Origin: Ceratobasidium sp. AG-K
Lineage: Eukaryota; Basidiomycota; Agaricomycetes; Cantharellales; Ceratobasidiaceae
Length of the DNA: 64,000 nt
Direction: 5' to 3'
Assembly (NCBI GenBank): GCA_037039685.1
Contig: JAWNGF010000001.1
Location: 1 to 64,000, forward strand
Below are positions 56,883 to 64,000 of the stretch, in pieces. The notes below the pieces were generated by a model. That model ran no database searches. It was not told where the DNA came from and saw only the letters and a list, made by a program, of their open reading frames with translations. Made by a program: the position numbers and the translations under genes. How positions within the stretch are numbered: the stretch's first letter is position 1; each line of letters begins with the position of its first letter.

Positions 56883-58600
56883 GGTTGGGACCCACCCTAC
56901 CCCACCCTACTCCCTCTTAATAACCAGGATGGTACGGTGATGGTAGTGGTCAGGAGGAAGTATTTTGCATCCGGGTGGCGTCGGATGGATGTTGGATGAC
57001 AAAGCAGGGTCCCACACGCGTCGCGTGACCTCAGGGATGCGTGAGCCAAGGCACATGATGCCTTGGTGATGTAACTGCGCAACGCAACCGCTCCCTGGAC
57101 GATGCCGGGGTAATAACTGCGCTGCATGGGGGAGAAGTGGATAGGGGGCGCGGAGGTGGCAACTTTTCAATCAAAGGACTGCCTTTGGGCTACGGTACTT
57201 GTTACGGCGATGAGCGAAGGAAGAAAAGTCGGACACCTGGGGGACCTGTATAAACGCTCGGGAGTGAGTGGGCGGCGGAGAGGTGAAGGGCCAGCACGCC
57301 GTGCCGGGTACATGGGTAGTCGGCAGTGCGGGTACCCAGATAGCTATCTCTTACATGATGGCTTTGTGAAAAGGCAATAAATATGGATGAAAAGAAAGGA
57401 AGAAAAAAAGACATAACTGCGCTGCCATGGGCGAGTGAGGGAGGGCCCTCGAGTTTCGATTTTATTATCTGTCCGCGCCATCAAACGTGTTCGAAGTCAG
57501 GCGATTTCGAGGGACCCAGGGTAAACACTGTTGTATATTCATCGCAGCCGCTCAGGAAGCTACACGCCGGCTAAGGTCCAACGGTACGAAGACGCCGTGA
57601 TGGTTCGCTACGCCAATGGCTGTTCCGAAAGTGTTACGGGACTCGAGGAAACGCGTGGTGATGGTTATGGACCTTGGATTCGTAAACCACCGGTACCGCA
57701 GGGCGGGGGGCTGGGGGGTAATGTACATCAGAGACGCGTATGGAGGAACGTGAGGGTTGGATTCCTGGCGGATCGCATAACCACCCTCGCTGACAAGTCT
57801 CATCGAGAGTTGACGGTTCACGGGACACCTTGACCCCTGCCGAGGTAGATGTAATCGGTCCGCATTACATAACCACACACATGAGGCCCAAAGGCAAGTG
57901 GCGGGAGCAAGCTCACTCGTCCTTGCTGGGAAATGGGGGATCCGAACCGAGTACGGATTCGAGTCCCAAGGCAAGGTGGTTGATGCTGAGTGTGGGAACC
58001 CAGTTGATGCAAGGGCACAAAGAGGCAACGGACAGGGAGGAGTGGTTTTCAGCCAGCTAACACTAGATGGCAAGGCCGGAGGTGAGCGGATGGGTGTATA
58101 GAGGGGACTGACGCACAAAGTACGTGTTGGCTCCGGCCCTGTATACCGTTGTCGGATTTGATACGGTAACCGATCACAATCCAGTTTGGCTCTCTTCTCA
58201 GGAAAAACACGTCCGTGGAATGGGGGAGAGCAGTGTTATGGTAGCGTTATAGCGGTGGGCTTGGGGTTATTTGGCGTCGAACCTCGCCGTGAGTGCATCA
58301 GAGTGTGTTTGACTTTATTCATATCCGAACCTGACCATAATACCGCGTACACCCAGAGAGACCAACCCACACGTGCCGTCACTTACTAACTTACATCACT
58401 TGGACATAAGGTTCGGATGCATGGTGCCGCTGGCGACTATTCGAAGGTTATTTACGAGCAACTTACAGTCAGATGTCCACACACGAAGAAAATAGCACAG
58501 TATATTATTTTGATCACGCTGCAACTTGAACAAAAATGAAAACAAAAACACAAACGAGGCCAAACGAGAGATCGAAGCGGGAAACAAGGACAACTCCGGG
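56883..58600. other. no gene recognised
   Basis: Overlapping open frames (plus 57126-57380 and 57531-58101, minus 57552-58118) are long only because stop-poor GC-rich sequence is present. None shows a known motif. Confidence 0.4.
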
Positions 58601-58635
58601 ACAAGCCAAACGATTACGCCCACAGAGGGAGCAGA

Positions 58636-60042
58636 TCACACCGACGGGCTACTAAGGCCATCAGTAAATGGTTGCCGGCTCGGGGTCGCGCGCATAGGCG
58701 GGGACGGCGGCGAGGCTTGTTGCTCGCCCGGAGCGGTGGGGGACCCAGGGGTTGGGGGAGGCGGCGTTGGGCTGGTCGCTCCTGCATTCGGGGCATTCCC
58801 GCCCTCAACATCACCACCAACGCCAGCAGAAAGGCCTTGCGTGGTTGCCGGAGGAGGGTCTTGAGCCCCCGCGTTGGATGTCGATTGGCCCGATGTGCCA
58901 GCTCCGAGATGCTGCGGGGGCTTCGATGGGCCAGACGGAGATCCTTCGCCCGTTTCCGATCCCCTCAGCGTGGAGCCTCGGAGCCTCTGACGCGCCTGTT
59001 CCCAGGCGGGTGGGTCCCCACCGTGCCACTTCCTGCCCGTCGGAAATTCCGCGCTGTCGTCGAGCTCAATGCTGCTCGCGTCGCTTTCACCGACCTCGTC
59101 GACCGCCCCTGCATACTCGTCCGGTTCCGTCGCACGCGCCCGCGACGCTCGGTAACTCCGCTTCTCCTCGATGGGGCGCAAATCGGCCCGCTGCGCAGGA
59201 TCGTCTGGGTGGCGCGCCGGATAGCCCTCCTCCAGCCTAAGCATTTGCCAGCTCCACTCGTTGTACCACGCAGGCCGTGGCCCCGTGATGTCGACGTCGC
59301 TCCAAGTGGTAAGCTTGTTACCGGCCTTCGCGTATTTCTCGCACGAGGACTTCCAAAGGCGCTCGTAGTCGGGGTGCGGATTTTGGAGCACGTAAAGAGC
59401 GGTGCGATCGGTCGCCTGCGTCACATTGACGTTCCGCTCGCTGAGTTTGTCAGTAGGCTGCTCTCGAGTTCAAACCGCTCACTCACAATCCGAGAACTTG
59501 CAGGGGCGTCGGGTACACGTAGCTCACGTGTGCGATGATCACCTCCGTCTGCATCCTCCAGACCGGTCCAGATACGTCCTCGTCCGTCAGGTTTTCGCCA
59601 GGAGGGGTGTACCCACTAAGGGCCCGGCAAACCCTGCGAGCTCCGCCGGTCAACGGTGTGGCCCAGGCCACGAGGAACGATGCCGTCTGACAGTCGGCCA
59701 TTTTTCCCTCGGGGGTGACGAAGCAGAACGAGTTGGCGGCGCGCAACCAACACTGACCTACAATACCGTGAATATAAACCACAGAAGTTAGCAAAGCTAC
59801 GTACCTGCCCGCAGAGTCTGCGTGTTGTTCTTGATCTCTTCCACCCATCGAACGTGATCGTGGAGCGTCACCAGGCCGCCGTCCCTCAAAAACGGGCAAT
59901 TGCCCCCACGCATGGCCTCGGTGTTCGCCCTCAGTGACTGTCCGCGCGGTTGTTTTACCGGCCGCGCTGGTTCGTCGGCCACCTGCTTGCGCTTCCGGGA
60001 TCCTTTACGGAGGTCCTTCCTGGCCTGCTCCAGTGAGGTCAT
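58636..60042 (-). CDS. unrecognised protein, divergent partner of the TET/JBP-type gene
   Basis: Three exons with good splice signals (introns at about 59763-59811 and 59446-59491) give a protein near 440 residues. The N-terminus MTSLEQARKDLRKGSRKRKQV is basic and Lys/Arg-rich (nuclear-localisation-like). The globular part follows with REEIKNNTQ-type helices, CWLRAANSFCFVTPEGKMADC, VCRALSGYTPPGENL and ERNVNVTQATDRTALYVLQNPHPDYERLW. After PAWYNEWSWQMLRLEEGYPAR the last 200 residues are disordered and Pro/Gly/Ser-rich. I do not recognise the domain. The start is about 160 bp from the likely start of the oppositely oriented dioxygenase gene, so the two probably share a promoter region. Confidence 0.6.
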
Positions 60043-60201
60043 GCTGAATTGTCGTGGATAACGGAAAGACGCGGGGTGGTGAGGGATCGTGGAGGGAAGT
60101 ACAGACTCAACTGGGGTTGCTCGGCTTCTATACCCATGGGCTCAGGGTCCCCAATCAAAACCACGTGGTAGCAATGATGTTGATTGTTGACTCGGCCACA
60201 A

Positions 60202-61546
60202 TGCCGGAAGGCCCAAGCGCGCCCGAGGAGTGGACCGACGGTACAACAAAGAAAAAAGCAAGGCGAGGAACCACAAAAGCAAGGACATGGACCACAGAGA
60301 AAATCCAGCGTAGCGCTGAACGCCACAATCTCAGTATCGTGGAATTGTCGATGGATCCAGAACATCGGGGTGCGTATCTTATTTACGTGAAACCAAGGCA
60401 ACGGGCTGACAGGTTCCAGTTACTCTCACTGGCTTTGAGCTGCCAGCATTTGTAAACAAGGTCGCGAAGGGTCAAGTTCCTCTAGGAAGGCCTCCGAATC
60501 AGTTTGCGCTCCCTGAGACGCGCCTGGAGGCTGTCGCGGGCTCAAGGCTTGTGTTCGATCAAACCGGGAACTTTGTCCTCTTTTACAGCCCAGAGTTTTG
60601 GAGCACGAGAACACACGTAAGCTTGCCGGGGTACAGGTTGCGTTAGTGACTGACCAACAGCATAAGGGGGCAATGGTTGACCAGTTGGACGAGTTGATTG
60701 TTCGGTCACCGTTGGTTGCGGATACAGAGCGGGGTGGCGATAAACGGAAGGGAGGCAGCTCCAATTTGGTAGCGAAAAGCATATATTGGAGTTTGTACAC
60801 ACATGGTATAGCCCAACAGAATGTGCGTACACAGGTATCGGCGGTGATTTGGGCATTGATCGTCAGTCGTAGAAATATAAGCTCAAGGCGTCACCGTCCT
60901 TGACAAGCAAAGGTGGCACAGCCGCGGTCGAGAGCAGGCGAACGTACCTTCGTCACCGGCAGGTGAACGACCACAAGATCAACCATCTAGTCGGGTTGTT
61001 GCATCCGGACCTGTTTCATGCTCTTGAGGACGCACGCAGCCGTCTGCAGGTGGAGCCAGAACCAACTGGGAGCTGGGTGAAGGACTGGGGAAATCTATTT
61101 CCCAGCCTTGGTCTCATGGAAAACAGGCTGACAAAACTGCATCGAGATAGTAACGGCGCTCACTACGCGGCCGACTTCTTGTATGTCTTGGGTTCTTTCA
61201 CAGGTGGCGATCTGTACCTCCCGGATCTGAACCTCAGACTGGAGTGGCTGCCGCGCGCAGCCTGCTTCTTCGATGGTCGGACGTTTGCTCACGAGGTAAA
61301 GGAATGGTCGGGAGACCGCCGGATCTGTATGGTACATTACTTATGGAAAAGCTCGATGAGCAAACTGGGGGTACACCTGCCTGTCCTCGCACCAAGTCAG
61401 AGTAAGATTAGAGCGCGACTTCAAGAAGAACGTAAGTGCAACGTGCTGGCCGCTGAGTTTCACTAACTGACCTTCGGTGAACAATGGCAGAGGAGGAAAG
61501 AGCGATCCTGCCTGGCCAAGCTGGCAGAATTCAACCGGTCGGGTGA
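60202..61546 (+). CDS. TET/JBP-type Fe(II)/2-oxoglutarate dioxygenase
   Basis: Predicted nucleic-acid-base oxygenase. The N-terminal exon (MPEGPSAPEEW, Lys-rich) joins, by a splice I could not fix, to FELPAFVNKVAKGQVP and ALPETRLEAVAGSRLVFDQTG. Exons at about 60652-60834 and 60882-61431 then continue. The catalytic double-stranded beta helix shows LHRDSN (Fe ligands His and Asp, 61140-61148) and FLYVLGSFTGGDLYLPDLNLR, typical of TET/JBP and related fungal oxygenases. FFDGRTFAHEVKEWSG has the distal Fe ligand His (61290-61292), and GDRRIC has the Arg that should bind 2-oxoglutarate (about 61317-61322). All catalytic residues are present. The last exon ends GRIQPVG with the stop at 61544-61546. 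TET/JBP proteins oxidise 5-methylcytosine or thymine in DNA, and in basidiomycetes they are expanded and often linked to KDZ transposons. No KDZ transposase was identified here. The substrate is inference. Confidence 0.65.
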
Positions 61547-61638
61547 TGGAAGCTCGGGGCTGGATCGTGTCGCGTTGGCTGCGGCGCTAATATGTGGGGT
61601 ACAGATAATAAATTTATGTGCTATCGGAGACCGGGTAT

Positions 61639-63210
61639 TTACAGGTTGTACATTGGGTGTCCCGTGCCAACGCACTGGCCGAAGGGCCATTTTACAAACC
61701 ATACGTCCCCAATACGGGACGGTTCAATGCAGCGCTGTCCATGTAAGCCTCCGTGTGTTGGTCGCTTGATTGTCCTCGCACGGCCGCACCATGTGCACGT
61801 TAGAGTTGCTGCTTGCCCCTTGTCGGTCAGCGATACCTGCCAGGCGCGCGCACGACCCCCTGACGTTGCAGGCTCCGCGCAGTCGCAATCCACCTTGTGC
61901 TCGTGACCCCAGGGGCGCAATGAAAAGTCAGCCGCCCGGAACAGGGTTGGGTACATGGAGCCACTGTAAAGTACGAAGTCTGAACAAGCCGCCGCATAGG
62001 GATCCAGGGCCCAAAGGCTTGACGCAGCGTACTCCAGGTCTCGCGCAAGGCCGAGCACATGGACAATGACACCGGCGATTGCCCCGAACAGACGCCGCCC
62101 GCCCGCTGACGCGGAAGCATCAACGTAGTGAATCATCCACTTGAACATGGTTCTGGGGTTGATTAGCATCAGTCTCTGGCTGGACTGTGTGCGTGGACGG
62201 TAACTTACGCATGGCGAAAAGGGGCTTCCATATCGGCTACCTGCTTTGGAACCATTCCTGCAGGGGTTTTGCTCATTATGATCGCGGCGTGTGGCTGTGG
62301 CGATTTGAGCATGGTTTCAATCTGTTTTGGGAGCCCTGTAGCCAGATACTTCCTGTTGTGTTAGCCAGGCGATACAAGTCAGCTCCTTCAGCCTCACCTC
62401 ATGCAACGGTTTCTGCACGGAGACTAGCCTTCCTTGGGCATCCAAATCCATCAAAAGCACCACCAAAACACGGCATGCATCATTGAGCGGTCTGTTGTTT
62501 GTTAGCTCCGATCTGCTGGCAACCAGTCCCTACTCACAATTTGATGTCACACTCCGAGTTGTGGATGCGCTTCGCGCGCCCGCCGGATGTGTAGGCCCAC
62601 ATTGCTGCGGTCATCTGTGAACATCTAGTCAGCGTGTGGGCTATTAGTCACTCAACGGGCACTTACACTCCAGTTGTCGCTTTCCCAGCGTCCATGTACG
62701 AACTGCACCAGGTTGGTCGCTTGCTCCACGTGAGAGTCTTCGGTTATCACTACGAGGTTCAGCCCCTCGCACTTTCCTTCACTTGATCGCCCAGTGCCTT
62801 TTTTGTGCTCGCAGGAAGGGGCTACGGTCACCGGCCACCTGCTGCGGCGTGCTTTGACTCGGTGCTGGGTCAATAGTTTGTCAGCCCACTAGTTGATTGT
62901 AAGACATGAGGCAACAAACCGGATACTCGCTAAGCGGCGCGGTGCGTAGGTGACATTTGACGCACTCGAAATGGTCCACGTCGATATTGAACCCCGCCTT
63001 CAAAGTGATACAAGCTGTGGTGTCTGTCTCAGACTCGTTGTGACAGAACACCGATTCGCAACTGGGGCATTGTATCAGGTTATACACGTGCGTGCACAGG
63101 AAGCAACTCTGTTCAAGCACGCTTAGCTGCTCATCCCTATCCACCATATCAAACCAGTCATAGGTTGGTATGCTTACCGCATTCTGGGATGGAATAATCG
63201 GCGCGGACAT
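61639..63210 (-). CDS. Cys-rich unrecognised protein
   Basis: About five exons. The first begins MSAPIIPSQNAVSIPTYDWFDM and has a cysteine cluster CFLCTHVYNLIQCPSCESVFC...FECVKCHLRT, resembling a RING/PHD-like zinc module (C-x2-C, C-x2-C, C-x2-C spacing). The middle carries LNLVVITEDSHVEQATNLVQFVHGRWESDNWS and MWAYTSGGRAKRIHNSECD. The last exon (about 62155-61639) has a helical stretch (AIAGVIVHVLGLARDLEYA) and another Cys pair set, HKVDCDCAEPATSG...LTCTWCGRAR. One splice (near 62400) did not keep frame in my reading, so the model is incomplete or the gene is damaged. Not recognised; its place beside the dioxygenase gene, tail to tail, is notable. Confidence 0.45.
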
Positions 63211-63515
63211 AATGCGTCGAGTGGGAGCCGGTGGCGATTATTGTCTGGATCACGCGGCCGCGGGTTTTTGTACCCCGATTCACAAACAAACCCACATAAG
63301 GGCACACAAATATGAGCATGTGCGTGGTCCAAGTCACGCAGCTCATGTTTTGATCGGGGCCGACGTGTCATCAGGCACAAACAAGTCACGTTTAGATTAG
63401 ACCGATCCTCGAAACAACATGTCAATTATCCAGCAGCACAAATAGTCAAGAAAACTACAATGGAGACAATATTTCCACAGTCTGATGATCGGGCGCGCCC
63501 CAATACGAAGTCTTT

Positions 63516-63865
63516 TCAGTCTTTCCGAGTGACCTGCGCGCAGAAATTAGCATGATACCCGGGTGAGACAGAGGGAAACTTACCGAGGAATCATCGATAG
63601 AGCGGGGGACTTTCGTCTCAGCCCTGCTATTCGCCTCGCTTCCCTGAATCGGGGAACGCACGGCCGCCCTGGACTCGGTACTCGGTGGCGTCGTTATCAA
63701 CGGGGGAGCTAAACAAAATATTAGAAATAAAAAAGACCTGTGTTGCACGGCGTACTCACGAGTCCAGGCTTCAGCGGGACCGCCCTGAGGCACATTGCGT
63801 CCACGTTGGACGTGGCGATGGGATGGCATGTCGGACGTCGTGGGGGATGTTGAACGTGTTGTCAA
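63516..63865 (-). CDS. small Ser/Arg-rich protein or 5' part of a longer gene
   Basis: Three exons join in frame: MTTRSTSPTTSDMPSHRHVQRG..., then ITTPPSTESRAAVRSPIQG...RSIDDSS, then a short end VTRKD with stop at 63516-63518. Introns at about 63711-63761 and 63533-63581 have clear borders. About 85 residues, disordered and low in complexity. It could be the 5' end of the downstream Cys-rich gene if another splice exists. Confidence is limited. Confidence 0.35.
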
Positions 63866-64000
63866 GCTCCGCCGCTAATAAACCCCCATGCACGTGGTCA
63901 ATGTAGCGTAGGGTCCAGGATCAAGGGTCCCATTGTGGCGTTGTTGATATAAAGAGCAAGACCCGGGCCAAGGCCTCAAGTAGTAAGTCCCAAGTCTACG
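63866..64000. other. upstream region, nothing recognised
   Basis: Window edge. A TATAAA-like word on the plus strand near 63949 has unknown relevance. Confidence 0.3.

Noticed and set aside
56690..56900. Telomere repeat
   Set aside because: The unit is CCTCCCTACCTGG, not the fungal CCCTAA repeat; it is a minisatellite.
57552..58118. 188-codon minus-strand open frame
   Set aside because: It overlaps open frames on the other strand, has no motif and shows a Pro/Ser/Arg composition typical of chance frames in GC-rich DNA.
58672..59538. 288-codon plus-strand open frame
   Set aside because: It is the antisense shadow of the spliced minus-strand gene at 58636-60042; its Arg-rich composition and lack of motifs fit a shadow.

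Overview
This window is a eukaryotic, almost certainly basidiomycete genome segment. Genes are split by many short (about 45-75 bp) GT-AG introns, housekeeping proteins are of fungal type, and several gene families (a caspase-like family, a FNxxYGTD...AGGLLK family, Rho-like relics, a TET/JBP-type dioxygenase) are of the kind expanded in Agaricomycetes. The mixture looks most like a Rhizoctonia/Ceratobasidium-type genome; that placement is inference.

Layout. 1-19.8 kb is a conserved gene block. It holds the 3' part of UPF1 (nonsense-mediated decay helicase), an unrecognised multi-exon gene, a small membrane protein, an acidic heptad-repeat protein, a MYND-finger protein, CTF18 (alternative clamp loader) and VPS2/DID4 (ESCRT-III). 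Two decayed Rho-GTPase relics on the minus strand (8.4-9.3 and 14.3-15.1 kb) sit among them. 21.5-26.7 kb carries a direct pair of caspase-fold paralogues that lost the catalytic His. 27.2-30.1 kb is COG4 (Golgi tethering). 30.4-34.0 kb is a tandem array of three paralogues of an uncharacterised family, the middle one frameshifted. 35.5-36.7 and 43.7-45.0 kb are two paralogues of a zinc-finger protein, the second broken in its last finger. Between them lie a 680-bp foldback element (36.9-37.6 kb), a secreted-type beta-carbonic anhydrase and about 5 kb of gene-poor DNA with a small nested-palindrome element.

45.7-51.0 kb is a large SNF2-type ATPase gene. It is followed by a satellite of 340-bp units (51.8-56.6 kb), each containing four 19-bp palindromes. 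A 2.8-kb Ty1/copia element is inserted inside the satellite. It has 270-bp LTRs, a recognisable target-site duplication, a primer-binding site matching the anticodon arm of initiator tRNA-Met, a large internal deletion, three in-frame stops and a mutated reverse-transcriptase active site. A C-rich 15-bp repeat follows.

58.6-63.9 kb is an accessory cluster. A TET/JBP-type Fe(II)/2-oxoglutarate dioxygenase gene is divergently paired with an unrecognised gene and followed by two further unrecognised minus-strand genes, one Cys-rich. This cluster, together with the methylation-like C-to-T decay of the nearby retroelement and the palindromic satellite, is the most interesting part of the window. 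A link between them is inference only. Exon borders were read by eye from splice signals and reading frame, so gene ends are firmer than internal borders.
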